Source: Sulfurimonas sp. SAG-AH-194-C20 (GTDB taxonomy: Bacteria; Campylobacterota; Campylobacteria; Campylobacterales; Sulfurimonadaceae). From it: a stretch of DNA of 64,000 nt. Position 1 is the first letter of the stretch; each line of letters starts with the position of its first letter. Position numbers and translations under genes: made by a program. The notes under the pieces are model-generated. The model had not been told where the DNA came from. It did no database searches and saw nothing but the letters and a program-made list of their open reading frames with translations. Positions 20,073 to 31,222 of this stretch are shown here, in pieces. The stretch covers positions 62,001 through 126,000 of the forward strand of contig NZ_JAEMVD010000001.1 of the NCBI RefSeq assembly GCF_029215975.1, given 5' to 3'.

Positions 20073-23000
20073 TTAGTTTACTGCTTTATCTAACTCTCTT
20101 TTGGACATAATCTCAAATAAAATTGGAATAATTACAAGACTTAAAATTGCTGAACTCACAATCCCTCCAAGCATAGGAGCTGCAATTCTCTGCATCACTT
20201 CACTTCCTATACCATGTGTGTACATGATAGGAGCAAGACCTGCTAGAATAGCAAAAACTGTCATTAGTTTAGGACGTACACGTTGTACAGCTCCCTCGTA
20301 AATAGCTTCATTTAACTCTTTGACACTAAATGTATCTTTATGCTTCTCTTTTGCTTCATCTACTGCTTCTTGCAAGTAAACTATCATCACGATGGCGGTC
20401 TCTGCAGCGACTCCTAAGAGTGCTAAAAATCCAACAATAACAGCGATACTCATAGCAAAGTTAAGCATATCTACATAAATAAGACCACCTAAAAGTGCAA
20501 ATGGCAGAGTGAAAAATACTATAAGTGTTGGTGTCATTTTCCCTAAAGCAAAGTAGATAAGTACTAAGATAGAGAGTAAAACCCCAGGGATAATCCAGAC
20601 GATTTTTTTCATCGCTGAATCTAGATACTGAGTCTGTCCTGCCCACTCTATGTAGTACCCCGGTTCAAAATTTATCTCATCAATGAATTTTTGTGCATTA
20701 GTCACATACTCTTTAGCTGTGATGTCATCTTGTGGAGTGATATAGATAAAGGTAACAGGTGTAGCCATCTCTGACTTGATAACTGAAGCACTCTGTTTAT
20801 AGTAAATGTTCGCAAAAGTACTAATAGGCACAAATCCAAGTTTTGTTTTTATCTGGATGTCTTTTATAGAGTCTAAACTTCTTCTCTCATCACCCTCTAA
20901 ACGCAGAGCAATTGGGTAGCGTTCAAGTCCTTTATACATAGTAGATACTTTCAACCCACCGATAGCTAAAGATGTGTACTCTAGTAGGGTGTTTTTATCC
21001 ATACCATAACGCTGCATTTTTTCCTCATCCAAATCAAGATAGATAAAGTACCCAGTACTTGCTTGGTCGGCAAAGACAGAGAGTGTCTTGTCATAAGCTC
21101 TTAGTTTTTCTTCTATAAGTTTTCCGTACTTTTGAAGACCATCAGCATTTTGACCATATAGTTTAATCCCAATAGGGGTACGAATACCACTAAGGAGCAT
21201 ATCTATACGTCCACGAATTGGGTAAGTCCATGAGTTTGTGAGACCTGGAACTTGCAGAGCATCTTCCATCTCTTGGCGGAGTGAGTCATAAGTTACACCT
21301 TCTCTCCACTCAGCTTCTGGTTTGAGAGAGATAATAGTCTCAAGCATACCAAGAGGAGCGGGGTCAGTTGCAGTTCCAGCTCGTCCAGCTTTTCCAAAAA
21401 CCATAGAAACCTCAGGGAAACTCTTGATAATTTTGTCTGTTTTTTGTGTGAGTGCTTTTGCTTGATCTACTGAAATACCATAAGGTGTTACAGGCATATA
21501 CATAAAAGTTTGCTCATTAAGCATCGGCATAAACTCCCACTTTAAAGAATTAAAAAGTGGATACATATATCCTAATGATGCTACAACTAGAACTATTACG
21601 AGGTACTTAAGTTTTAAACCATACACGATGATTGGGTGATACAACCAGATAAAAAATCTATTTAAAGGATTTTTGTTTTCAGGAATAATTTTTCCCTTTA
21701 CAAAAAAGACCATAAGAACAGGAACAAGAGTGATACTTAAAATCGCTCCAGCAGCCATAGCAAATGTTTTTGTGTATGCTAGTGGAGTAAAGAGTAAACC
21801 CTCTTGACCATTTAAAGCAAAAATAGGTAAAAAAGAGACTACGATAAGCGAGAGTGCAAAGAAAATAGGGCGCCCAACAAGTTGTGATGATTTTAAAATA
21901 ACAGCTATGCGCTCTTCATTTGTAGGCATACGACCCTCTCGTACTTCAAACTTATGCAACATCTTATGGGCATTTTCTATCATAACTATGGAAGCATCGA
22001 CCATGGCACCGATGGCAATGGCAATTCCTCCAAGACTCATGATGTTTGAGCCAACTCCAAAGAGTTTCATAAGTGCAAATGTAGCTCCAACAGTTAAGGG
22101 AAGCACTATAAGAACGATAAGAGAAGAGCGAAAGTGCAGTAAAAACAACCCAATCACGATAATAACAATAATACTCTCTTCTATAAGTGTACCTTTAAGT
22201 GTCTCAACTGCTCCATCTATAAGACCAGAACGGTCATAAACAGTAGTAACATCAACACCCTCAACTTTTAAGTCTTGCATCTTCGCTTTTATGCGCTCTA
22301 TGGCAGAGTAAACATCTTCGCCGTAACGAACAAGTACAATTCCACCGACTACTTCACCCTCACCATTTAGGTCAGCCATACCACGTCGAGGTGCAGGAGT
22401 GAGTTCGACTCGTCCTATGTCGGCTATTGTAAGAGGTATCCCACCCTTAGTTGTGACTACAAGTTTGCGAATATCATCAAGGTTTTTGACATATCCTTTG
22501 GCTTGAACTATCCACTCAAAACCATTTTCAATGACTATACGACCACCCATATCGTTGTTGTTGTTTTTTAAAACTTTCGCAACATCTTGGATGCTTAAGT
22601 TGTAACGAATAAGGTTGTCATTGTTTATAGTCACTTGATAGGTAGGTACAAACCCACCGACACTAGCCACTTCACTAACGCCATCAACACCCATAAGAGC
22701 ATACTTATAATAGTAGTCTTGAATAGTGCGAAGTTCTGCTAAGTTCTTCGTTTTTGAACTAAGAGCATACTCATAAACCCAGCCAACACCAGAGGCATCA
22801 GGCCCAAGTGTTATAGACATACTTGCTGGTAAAGAAGACTGTACTGAAGCGAGTTGCTCAAGCACACGGCTTCTTGCCCAGTAAAGGTCTGTATCATCTT
22901 TGAAGATAATGTAGATAAGACCAGTCTCGTAGGTAGAGTATCCACGAACAGTCTCGATGTTAGCAATGGCTAAAAACTGTGCAACTAAAGGATATGTTCC

Positions 23001-23195
23001 TTGTTCTTCAACTGTCTCTGGAGACTGTCCATTCCACTTAATCTCTACGATTACCTGTGGAGGAGAGAGGTCAGGTAGTGCATCAAGAGGAGTGTGTTTC
23101 ATACTCCAAATACTACCTGCGGTTAAAAAGAGCATAGTCATAAGGACTAAAAATTTGTTTTTTATACTAGCTTCAATAAGTTTTTCAATCATCAT
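20073..23195 (-). CDS. cusA: CusA/CzcA-family heavy-metal RND efflux transporter
   Basis: 1040 aa [50 protein letters not shown]. Confidence 0.93.
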   Translation of the reverse strand: MMIEKLIEASIKNKFLVLMTMLFLTAGSIWSMKHTPLDALPDLSPPQVIVEIKWNGQSPETVEEQGTYPLVAQFLAIANIETVRGYSTYETGLIYIIFKDDTDLYWARSRVLEQLASVQSSLPASMSITLGPDASGVGWVYEYALSSKTKNLAELRTIQDYYYKYALMGVDGVSEVASVGGFVPTYQVTINNDNLIRYNLSIQDVAKVLKNNNNDMGGRIVIENGFEWIVQAKGYVKNLDDIRKLVVTTKGGIPLTIADIGRVELTPAPRRGMADLNGEGEVVGGIVLVRYGEDVYSAIERIKAKMQDLKVEGVDVTTVYDRSGLIDGAVETLKGTLIEESIIVIIVIGLFLLHFRSSLIVLIVLPLTVGATFALMKLFGVGSNIMSLGGIAIAIGAMVDASIVMIENAHKMLHKFEVREGRMPTNEERIAVILKSSQLVGRPIFFALSLIVVSFLPIFALNGQEGLLFTPLAYTKTFAMAAGAILSITLVPVLMVFFVKGKIIPENKNPLNRFFIWLYHPIIVYGLKLKYLVIVLVVASLGYMYPLFNSLKWEFMPMLNEQTFMYMPVTPYGISVDQAKALTQKTDKIIKSFPEVSMVFGKAGRAGTATDPAPLGMLETIISLKPEAEWREGVTYDSLRQEMEDALQVPGLTNSWTYPIRGRIDMLLSGIRTPIGIKLYGQNADGLQKYGKLIEEKLRAYDKTLSVFADQASTGYFIYLDLDEEKMQRYGMDKNTLLEYTSLAIGGLKVSTMYKGLERYPIALRLEGDERRSLDSIKDIQIKTKLGFVPISTFANIYYKQSASVIKSEMATPVTFIYITPQDDITAKEYVTNAQKFIDEINFEPGYYIEWAGQTQYLDSAMKKIVWIIPGVLLSILVLIYFALGKMTPTLIVFFTLPFALLGGLIYVDMLNFAMSIAVIVGFLALLGVAAETAIVMIVYLQEAVDEAKEKHKDTFSVKELNEAIYEGAVQRVRPKLMTVFAILAGLAPIMYTHGIGSEVMQRIAAPMLGGIVSSAILSLVIIPILFEIMSKRELDKAVN

Positions 23196-23201
23196 TTATT
23201 C

Positions 23202-24206
23202 CTAGTATAAACCATTGATTTGTGCATCACTATCGAGCATAAAGAGTGCATTACTTACGACTTCATCGCCTGCGTTTAAGCCCTCTGTGATGATATATGT
23301 ATGGGGATTGAGAATTTTTACACTTATTTCTAGTGGGTCATACTCCCCTTCGTACTCACCAACTACAAAAGCATAAAATTTACCATCTTTACGGATTACT
23401 GCATCTGCTGAGAGTGTTAAGTACTCTTGCGTTTTATCTTTTGAGATAACACTTGCATACATTCCTGGGAATAGCTCTTTGTTCGTGTTTTTTAGACGTA
23501 AACGCAGCGTAAGTGTCGCTTCTTTTGGGTCTAAGTTTGGATATAGAAGCGTAGAGCTTGCAGTATACTTTTTGTCTGAACTTTTAAAAGAGACATCAAA
23601 AGAGTCGGCATTTTTAAGCCAAGCTAAATCATCTTCATACACTTTTGTCTCAACCCATACTTCATCAAGGTTTACTATCTCATAGAGTTGTGCTTTTGCA
23701 TTAAATGCAGAACCGTGAGAGATAGTTTTTTTGAAAATATAACCATTCGTATGTGCATAAATAGTCGTGTTAAATGATACTTTTTTACTTTTAACAAGTT
23801 CATCTATCTCTTTTTGGTTGACACCTAATAGCTCTAGTTTTAGCTTTGCACTCTGAAGCATACCTTTTTGTTTTTTGTTTTTAGTATAGTTGTATGAGTT
23901 GAGATAATCTTCTTTTGCTTTGTAAACTTCAGGAGAGTAAACTGTGACAAGTGGCTCACCTTTTCTTACATACTTGTAAATTTTATCTGCATATATTTTT
24001 TCTACAAATCCACCAAAACGTGGTGCTATGTGATGGACTCTTGCATCATCTGCTTTGACAAAACCAAAGTTCTTTTTTTCATGGTTTGTTGTCTCTTGTT
24101 TAACTTTTACAGTTTGTACTGAAAAAAGTTGTTCAACCGTTGCCTCTCTTGCCATAAGCGAGAGAGGAAGTAGTGATACTAGTATTAGTTTGTTTATTAA
24201 TCTCAT
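23202..24206 (-). CDS. cusB: CusB-type efflux periplasmic adaptor
   Basis: VHHIAPRFGGFVEKIYADKIYKYVRKGEPLVTVYSPEV. Confidence 0.9.
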   Translation of the reverse strand: MRLINKLILVSLLPLSLMAREATVEQLFSVQTVKVKQETTNHEKKNFGFVKADDARVHHIAPRFGGFVEKIYADKIYKYVRKGEPLVTVYSPEVYKAKEDYLNSYNYTKNKKQKGMLQSAKLKLELLGVNQKEIDELVKSKKVSFNTTIYAHTNGYIFKKTISHGSAFNAKAQLYEIVNLDEVWVETKVYEDDLAWLKNADSFDVSFKSSDKKYTASSTLLYPNLDPKEATLTLRLRLKNTNKELFPGMYASVISKDKTQEYLTLSADAVIRKDGKFYAFVVGEYEGEYDPLEISVKILNPHTYIITEGLNAGDEVVSNALFMLDSDAQINGLY

Positions 24207-25381
24207 TTGATTTCTCCTGCGAGTTGTGATATCTGTGCGTTTGCTTTGTTGTAGTTACTTACTGCGTTTATACTTTTTTGCTCTAATGCTAGCTTGTCAA
24301 AGAGAACATCTATGTACTTGAACAAATCGCCACCTGTTGAGATAGATGAGTTTGAGAGTTCAAACATGTGCGCTATTTGAGGAAGGGCATCATCTTGAAT
24401 GATATGATAAATTTCGTATGATGAAAGCATCTGTGCATAGTAAATTTTCAGCTCACTCGATATAGCGATTTTTGTATCTTCTTTTTGACTTACAACGACT
24501 AATGCCGCTGCTCTTACTTCTTCTTCTGACGCATCTTCAGTTCCATACATTGGTAGGGAGAGTGCTAGTCCAAAGTTAAAGTAGTTATCAAAGTTTTCTC
24601 TATATGCATAGCCTGCTATGAGGTTAAGGTCCGGATAATTGTTTATGTCTGCTACTTCTATCTTAGCTTGTTCTTTTTTAAGCTCTTTGTCTTTTATAAG
24701 AAGTTCTGGATTATTTACTAGAGTAGGTTTAAAAGAGTCTAAGTTTGGCTTAGTAGCTATTTTTAGATTTATATCTAAATCTTTGACATCAAACGCAGCA
24801 AGATAAGAGATTTTTGCATACGAAGCATAGAGTTTTGCATTGAGTACACTCTTTTGAATCTCTAAGTTAGCTAAAGAGAGTTCCGCTTTCATGATACCCA
24901 TATGTTGATTGTCATCTACACTTGTATAAGACTCATAGAGTTCTATATTTTGTTTTGTAAGTACTATATATTCATTTATGATTTTATAGAGTTCTCGTAG
25001 TTCCCAAACACTATAAGCCTCTGTTTTTATCTTGGCAACTAATGTCGCTTGGGCAGAGTGAAATTTTTCTTTTAAAACTTCATCTTCTGCTAGAGTAATA
25101 TTTTGTCTGGAATCACGCTTGCCATAGTAGGGAAGCTTTTGCTTGATTGTTAAAACTGTTTGACTCATTGCTTGAGATGAGTCAATAGAGTTTTTTGTTA
25201 AAGATAACTCTGGATTTGAGAACTGGTTTGCCACATCACTTGCATGCTCATTTGCTTTTATTTTTGCATTTATGGACTCAAGTGAGGGGCTGTTTGTAAG
25301 GGACTTGTCTATGACTTCACTAAGTGTTATTGCACTAAGTGAAGAGGTGATAAGCAAGAGACTTAAAGTTAAGTTTTTCAC
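24203..25381 (-). CDS. TolC-family outer membrane efflux protein
   Basis: Start overlaps the CusB-like CDS region; NPELSLTKNSID, KQKLPYYGKRDSR. Confidence 0.88.
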   Translation of the reverse strand: MKNLTLSLLLITSSLSAITLSEVIDKSLTNSPSLESINAKIKANEHASDVANQFSNPELSLTKNSIDSSQAMSQTVLTIKQKLPYYGKRDSRQNITLAEDEVLKEKFHSAQATLVAKIKTEAYSVWELRELYKIINEYIVLTKQNIELYESYTSVDDNQHMGIMKAELSLANLEIQKSVLNAKLYASYAKISYLAAFDVKDLDINLKIATKPNLDSFKPTLVNNPELLIKDKELKKEQAKIEVADINNYPDLNLIAGYAYRENFDNYFNFGLALSLPMYGTEDASEEEVRAAALVVVSQKEDTKIAISSELKIYYAQMLSSYEIYHIIQDDALPQIAHMFELSNSSISTGGDLFKYIDVLFDKLALEQKSINAVSNYNKANAQISQLAGEIK

Positions 25382-25391
25382 GCTTTTTTCC

Positions 25392-25775
25392 TTAAAAATT
25401 TATAGTTGTTTTAACACGAGACTTTTTACCCACTTTAGGAGTAATAAAGATGTGTAGTTGCCAAGTTCCACTCATTGCTAAGTTAAGTTTTGCTTCGTAA
25501 GTACCATTACCTAAGTTCGTAGCTTCTACTTTTGAGACCATCGCAGGCATACCTGGCATTGCTGGCATAAAAGCTTTGAGTGACACTTTAGCATCAATAG
25601 CTTTAGTATCTTTAGTAATAGCGAACTTAAAAGTGTTAGAACCAGCAGTAACAGGTTTCTCAGCTGTGATTTGTACTTTTGTAGTGCGGTATTTTGCATC
25701 TTTTGAAAAAGCTGCTCCATGAGCAAGAGATGCACCTAAGATGAGTGTTAGTAAGATTGTAGTTAAAGTTTTCAT
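25392..25775 (-). CDS. FixH/YtkA-like periplasmic protein
   Basis: Signal peptide; KAFMPAMPGMPAMVSKVEATNLGNGTYEAKLNLAMSGTWQLHI. Confidence 0.8.
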   Translation of the reverse strand: MKTLTTILLTLILGASLAHGAAFSKDAKYRTTKVQITAEKPVTAGSNTFKFAITKDTKAIDAKVSLKAFMPAMPGMPAMVSKVEATNLGNGTYEAKLNLAMSGTWQLHIFITPKVGKKSRVKTTINF

Positions 25776-25835
25776 TATGAACTCCTATTTTTGTTCGTTA
25801 ATAGGAGTATACTAGAAGAGTGTGGTAAGTTTGTG

Positions 25836-27296
25836 TTAAAACTCAACTTTTGGGTTAGCTTGAGTGACCATTTCTTTGAAGAGCTCAAAGAGTTTAAAAC
25901 TCTCCACTTCAACAGTTGACATATTTTGTACAAGGTCAGTTCTGTGTGTTACTATGTAGTCAGGTTCTGCTACATAAGAGAGCGCAGAGAGTGAATTTGT
26001 ATGAACATTTGTATGTGGAGTGTCAATCGCTGCATAAGCAGAAGTTTTACCAAAAAGTGCCTTACCCTCATCTCCATACCATTTTCCAAGTCTACAGTTT
26101 TTATGGTCTTTGGTAGTTGAAACAGCTTCTATATTTTCTGATAGTATATCAGTATAGACATCATGTTTAAAGATAATATGATCTACTTTTATAAGTGTTG
26201 TATATAGATAGTCAGACATGTATTTTGCTTCATGTGCAGAGCTTGTTGCATTGAGTGCAAAGTTATTAAGTGTATCATAAAACTCCGATACAACACTTTG
26301 AGAACTCATAGCGATATCAGTAATGGTTTCGGAATTAGATTGAATATCACTCGCTTCTTGTTTGAGTGTGTTTGTTGTGATAGCGATTTCTTGAGTTGCT
26401 TTTTGTGTTCTCTCTGCAAGTTTACGTACTTCATCAGCAACAACAGCAAAACCACGACCATGCTCACCTGCACGGGCAGCTTCGATAGCTGCGTTTAGTG
26501 CAAGAAGGTTTGTCTGTTCTGCGATATCTTTAATGAGGTCAACGACAACCGTGATCTCGTTTGTTTTCTCGTTTAAGGAGATAATAGATTCGTTTGAGTT
26601 AGTGATAAGCTCGATTAGCTGTTCTATTTTATCTACTATATCTTGAACTACAGTTTGGGAAGTTGATGCTTCTTGTGCTGTCTTTTCTGTACTAGTAGAT
26701 ATTTTTTTTAAAATATTAAGATTTTGTAAAATATCATTTTGAATGATACTTAGTCCTTTAGATATTCCACCCTCAGCATTATCGTTAAACTCTTTAGATA
26801 TAGCAGTCTTTTGAGCATTAATATAAGAGCTAGAAACTGAATAAATTGCTGTGTTTAGAGATGGTACAGCCTGTTTAAAGTCGCCTTTGTAACCGTTTTG
26901 AAGTATATCCCTTGTGCTTTTACCTATGTTTGCAGACTCAACTGATGCTTTGATATCGCGCATAAACTGTTCTGTTTGGTCGAGTAAGTTGTTGATACCC
27001 CATGCTACTGCTTGCATAGTATGTTGTTCATCAATATTTGTGATTCTATGAGAAAGTTTACCTTCACCAGCTTGTAAAAGAACATCTCGTACTTGCTGAA
27101 TTAGAGGGTCTTTAAAAATCTTACTACAAGAGTCGCCATCTAATAAAGAGAGAAAGCTAACACCAACGATTCCTATAAATACAAGTAAAGCAGTAATGTA
27201 CTCAGCTTGTACAATAAAATAACCAAGAAGTGCTATAAGTAAAACATAGAGTCCTAAGGTTTGTTTAGTGCTGTAAATTGAAGATAAAATCATCAT
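25836..27296 (-). CDS. Methyl-accepting chemotaxis protein with C-terminal CZB-like domain (CetA-like)
   Basis: MCP hairpin [58 protein letters not shown]. Confidence 0.85.
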   Translation of the reverse strand: MMILSSIYSTKQTLGLYVLLIALLGYFIVQAEYITALLVFIGIVGVSFLSLLDGDSCSKIFKDPLIQQVRDVLLQAGEGKLSHRITNIDEQHTMQAVAWGINNLLDQTEQFMRDIKASVESANIGKSTRDILQNGYKGDFKQAVPSLNTAIYSVSSSYINAQKTAISKEFNDNAEGGISKGLSIIQNDILQNLNILKKISTSTEKTAQEASTSQTVVQDIVDKIEQLIELITNSNESIISLNEKTNEITVVVDLIKDIAEQTNLLALNAAIEAARAGEHGRGFAVVADEVRKLAERTQKATQEIAITTNTLKQEASDIQSNSETITDIAMSSQSVVSEFYDTLNNFALNATSSAHEAKYMSDYLYTTLIKVDHIIFKHDVYTDILSENIEAVSTTKDHKNCRLGKWYGDEGKALFGKTSAYAAIDTPHTNVHTNSLSALSYVAEPDYIVTHRTDLVQNMSTVEVESFKLFELFKEMVTQANPKVEF

Positions 27297-27774
27297 AAGT
27301 TTCTCCTTTTTCTTTTAGTATGGTGTTTAAAAATTTTTCAGAGGCATGAATGCCACCATTTTTTTCTTGAGTTAAAAGTTGTGCATACAGAGAAGGAATT
27401 ACTTGCATTGCTTTAGAGGAGGGTTTTCTTCTAACTGAGTGAAGGTCTACTACTTTGTCATTGCTATCAAGTGTAACTGTAACATTTGCTAAAACCCAAT
27501 AGAAAGAACCATCCTTGCAGATGTTTTTCACATAAGCAAAAATTTCTTCCTTTTCTTTGAGTCTATCCCAAAGTAGTTGAAAGACAATCTTTGGCATATC
27601 TGGATGTCTGAGTATAGAGTGTGGTTTACCTAGAAGTTCGCTCTCTTGATAACCAGAGATGTTGATAAAAGTTTTATTTCCGTAAAGGATTTTCCCTCTT
27701 TCATCTGTTTTAGAAACTATAAACTCATCAGCTAAGAGCTCTTTTTCATTGTCTGTTGGGGTGATTGTTGACAT
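27265..27774 (-). CDS. PAS-domain aerotaxis-type sensor (CetB/Aer-like)
   Basis: [41 protein letters not shown]; overlaps the MCP CDS. Confidence 0.85.
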   Translation of the reverse strand: MSTITPTDNEKELLADEFIVSKTDERGKILYGNKTFINISGYQESELLGKPHSILRHPDMPKIVFQLLWDRLKEKEEIFAYVKNICKDGSFYWVLANVTVTLDSNDKVVDLHSVRRKPSSKAMQVIPSLYAQLLTQEKNGGIHASEKFLNTILKEKGETYDDFIFNLQH

Positions 27775-27935
27775 CTCTTTTCCTAAAATATATTATTGTC
27801 TAAAAGTATATCACATTATATTTTATTATGTGTTGAATAGCAGTGCCTAACCTAAAATAATCTTAAATAACTTTAAACACAAACACCACACACTAATACA
27901 ATACAATTTCTTATACATAATATAAGGAGACTTAA

Positions 27936-29084
27936 ATGAATAAGATTATTTTAAGTATTGGACTCAGTTCACTTTTAACAACTATGCTTGTTGCAAGTGA
28001 AAAAGATGATGCGATAATTGCACAACTACTTCAAGATGTAGCAGTGCTCAATTCAATGAAAGCAGATCTAGAAGGGAATGCTATGTCAGGGTTTCAACTA
28101 GCGGGGTATGCTTCATTTGATTTTGTGGCACCTGATGGTGGTGATGCAGAGTTTAGTGGTGTGAAATTTGCACCTATTTTTCACTATCAGTATGGAGATA
28201 TATTTCAGTTTGAGGGTGAGTTAGAGTTTGAGATAGATGCAAATGGAGAGACTGTTACAGCTCTTGAGTATGCTGCAGGTACAATTTTTCTAAATGACTA
28301 TATGGGCTTACAAATAGGTCAGTTTATGTCACCTATCGGGCAGTTTGTTCAAAACATCCATCCTTCGTGGATAAACAAACTACCAAGTACTCCAGTTGGT
28401 TTTGGTCATGATGGTGCAGCACCCACTTCAAATGTGGGTATGGCACTACGTGGTGGACTACCAAAGATGGGTAACTTGAGAAGTAACTATGTAGTATTTG
28501 TTGCAAATGCTCCGAGGTATGGAAAAGCTGCAGATGGTGATATTATCATTGATGCGACGGGAAAAACAAGTTCAGGTGGAGCATCACAACTTCTTGGTGC
28601 TCGTTATGCACTGAACCCAATAGGTGGTATGGAAATTGGAATATCTGGTGGGGTTGGAGAGGCTTTTGATGACACAAATACTTCGGGAACTTCAGCAAAT
28701 GTATTTAGAGACTACTCTGCAATGGGTGTCGATTTTATGTACAATAATAACGGCTTAGATATAAAAGCAGAATATATTCAACAAAAAATCGGTGAAAATT
28801 CACTTGCAACTACATCACTTAAAGGTGGTACTTGGACAGCTTTTTATGCACAGGTGGCATACCAGATAAATAGTTTAAATCTTGAACCAGTTTTACGTTA
28901 TAGTGACTATGAAAACCCTTATGTTAATAATGAAAATATTGGAAATAGAAAACAACAGATAGCTGTTGGTCTTAATTATCTTTTTGCAAACAACTTAATA
29001 GCAAAATTTGCATATGAAAATGATACAAATAATAATATTGACAATGCTAATCGTGTTCGTGCACAACTAGCATTTGGTTTTTAG
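27936..29084 (+). CDS. Porin-like outer membrane protein
   Basis: Signal peptide; beta-barrel pattern; terminal RVRAQLAFGF. Confidence 0.75.
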   Translation: MNKIILSIGLSSLLTTMLVASEKDDAIIAQLLQDVAVLNSMKADLEGNAMSGFQLAGYASFDFVAPDGGDAEFSGVKFAPIFHYQYGDIFQFEGELEFEIDANGETVTALEYAAGTIFLNDYMGLQIGQFMSPIGQFVQNIHPSWINKLPSTPVGFGHDGAAPTSNVGMALRGGLPKMGNLRSNYVVFVANAPRYGKAADGDIIIDATGKTSSGGASQLLGARYALNPIGGMEIGISGGVGEAFDDTNTSGTSANVFRDYSAMGVDFMYNNNGLDIKAEYIQQKIGENSLATTSLKGGTWTAFYAQVAYQINSLNLEPVLRYSDYENPYVNNENIGNRKQQIAVGLNYLFANNLIAKFAYENDTNNNIDNANRVRAQLAFGF

Positions 29085-29093
29085 GAGAAGACA

Positions 29094-29363
29094 ATGAAAA
29101 AATTACTGATAATAGTAGCTCTACTAAGTGGTATGAGTCTAATGGCAGATGAAGTAGAACCAGCAGATACAATTAATGGTGTTCAAGTATGGGCAGATGC
29201 ATGTATGCGTTGTCATAACCTAAGAGAACCAGCAGTTCTTAGCAAACGTGCTTGGAAGTACTCTATGCAGCATATGCGTATTCGTGCAGGTTTAACAGGC
29301 AAAGAAACACGAGATGTTTTAGCATTTATACTAGAGTCTAAAACAGATGGAGATGCAAAGTAG
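29094..29363 (+). CDS. Periplasmic mono-haem cytochrome c
   Basis: ADACMRCHNL after signal peptide. Confidence 0.8.
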   Translation: MKKLLIIVALLSGMSLMADEVEPADTINGVQVWADACMRCHNLREPAVLSKRAWKYSMQHMRIRAGLTGKETRDVLAFILESKTDGDAK

Positions 29364-29395
29364 TGTTGAGCTTAAAACTTTAGTATAATTAGAGT

Positions 29396-30043
29396 ATGAA
29401 AATATTATTACTTGAAGATGACACTGCATTGGCTAGTGTCTTAGTTGATTACTTAGAAGATGAGAACGAAGTTGTTCAGACATACAGTATGAAAAAAGCT
29501 TCTTCTCTCTGTGAGGTGCAAAAGTTTGATCTCTACATCTTTGACATAAATGTCCCCGATGGGGATGGTATATCTTTGTTAAAAGAACTTCGTGAGTTTC
29601 ATGATAATACCCCTACTATATTTATAACAGCCTTTCATGATACAAAGTATCTAAAGGCTGCATTTGAGTCGGGTGCAAATGACTTTATAAAAAAACCTTT
29701 TGACCTTGAAGAGTTAGGGCAGAGGATAAGTAATGTTAAGCGTCAGTTTGGGCTTCAAAGCAAGATAAATATAGAAGAAAATATCATTTTTGATATAGAT
29801 ACACACATAGTACAAACTCCAGATAAAAACTATACGATGACACATAAGGAGAGTGACTTTTTGCACTATCTTTATAAAAATAGAGCGAGAGTTGTAAGTA
29901 GTGATGAACTTCTGCAAAACATTTGGGAGTTTGATGAGATGCCGAGTGATGATGCGGTGCGAACTGTCATAAAAAACTTACGAAAGTACATAGGAAAAGA
30001 GCATATACTAAATGTAAGAGGAGAGGGGTATAAGTATGAATGA
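29396..30043 (+). CDS. OmpR-type response regulator
   Basis: LLLEDDTALA, YIFDINVPDGDGI, FIKKPFDLEEL; winged-helix C-terminus. Confidence 0.92.
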   Translation: MKILLLEDDTALASVLVDYLEDENEVVQTYSMKKASSLCEVQKFDLYIFDINVPDGDGISLLKELREFHDNTPTIFITAFHDTKYLKAAFESGANDFIKKPFDLEELGQRISNVKRQFGLQSKINIEENIIFDIDTHIVQTPDKNYTMTHKESDFLHYLYKNRARVVSSDELLQNIWEFDEMPSDDAVRTVIKNLRKYIGKEHILNVRGEGYKYE

Positions 30044-31148
30044 TTTAGAAAAACATTCATTTTACTCATTTTTGGGGATTTACTTAGTCTCCTCTCTATT
30101 TTTTGTTTTACTCTCCTCTTTTTGGTACTACTCTTCACTTAAGAGTTCACTTGAGAGTGAAACTTACTATAAACTCACACACTTAGCAGATACTATCTCA
30201 GGTCGTATTATAAATGCTCAAATGAAGGGAATCAGTCTTGAGTTACCGAGTGAAGAAGGTTATGGTTATATGCTAGTTCCTATTCATGAAAAAAAGGCTT
30301 ATAAGCTTGGTTACTATGAGAAAAATGGCTATAAAGTTCTTGTTTCAGCTTCACCCCAAGAACATCTAAACATAGCTTATGTAGTTGTCAAAACGCAGCA
30401 CTATTTTAAAGAACTCAAAAAACTAAAGTCTGATGTTGCTACTCGTGCAGGTTTAGTTTTTGTAGCCATCTTTTTAATCTCTTTCATCTTAGCCAAACTT
30501 TTTATGAAACCTGTGCATAAACGCATAGAGCAAATAGAAGAGTTTATACAAGATGTTTCTCATGAGTTAAACACTCCCATAACAGCTTTAAAGATGAGTG
30601 CTTCAAGAGCTATAAAAAAAGAAGTATATGATAAAAAAATTCTTACAAATATCTCTATAAGTACCAAACAACTTGAGACTATTTACAACTCACTTACTTA
30701 CTTAAATTTTAGCGATAAACAAGAAAAAAGTACAGATGTCGGACTAGATGAGATAGTAAAAAGAGTGGTGAAGTACTACTGGGAACTAAGTGATGCAAAG
30801 GGCATAAAAGTAGAAGTAGAGATACAGAGAGCCTCATTAAATATCATAGAATCAAGGGCAGAACTCCTCATCTCAAACCTACTCTCAAACGCCATAAAAT
30901 ACTCTATGCCCGAGAGTACCATACACATAAGTCTCAAAGAGGGACTTTTTATCATAAAAGATGAGGGAGTAGGCATAGCAAAAGATAAACTAGATGCAAT
31001 TTTTGAGCTTTACTCTCGCGACTCTCAAATCGCAGGTGGTTTTGGTGTTGGTCTGAGCATTGTTAAGCAGATTTGTGATACTTACAAGATAAAAGTTGAG
31101 GTTTCATCTGTACTTGGTGAGGGGAGTGAGTTTAGACTTCTGTTTTAA
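30036..31148 (+). CDS. Sensor histidine kinase
   Basis: FIQDVSHELNTPITALK, LLSNAIKYS, IKDEGVGI, FGVGLSIVKQI. Confidence 0.92.
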   Translation: MNDLEKHSFYSFLGIYLVSSLFFVLLSSFWYYSSLKSSLESETYYKLTHLADTISGRIINAQMKGISLELPSEEGYGYMLVPIHEKKAYKLGYYEKNGYKVLVSASPQEHLNIAYVVVKTQHYFKELKKLKSDVATRAGLVFVAIFLISFILAKLFMKPVHKRIEQIEEFIQDVSHELNTPITALKMSASRAIKKEVYDKKILTNISISTKQLETIYNSLTYLNFSDKQEKSTDVGLDEIVKRVVKYYWELSDAKGIKVEVEIQRASLNIIESRAELLISNLLSNAIKYSMPESTIHISLKEGLFIIKDEGVGIAKDKLDAIFELYSRDSQIAGGFGVGLSIVKQICDTYKIKVEVSSVLGEGSEFRLLF

Positions 31149-31162
31149 TATAAAATATAATG

Positions 31163-31180
31163 CAGACATAAAGCTGTCAA
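31163..31180 (+). promoter_or_regulatory. 18-bp element CAGACATAAAGCTGTCAA (copy 1)
   Basis: Identical to 33864-33881; contains GACA-N6-TGTC; about 60 nt upstream of the CDS start. Confidence 0.6.
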
Positions 31181-31222
31181 GAGTTAATCTTATACTTCTC
31201 CTATAAAATATAGGAGTTTATA

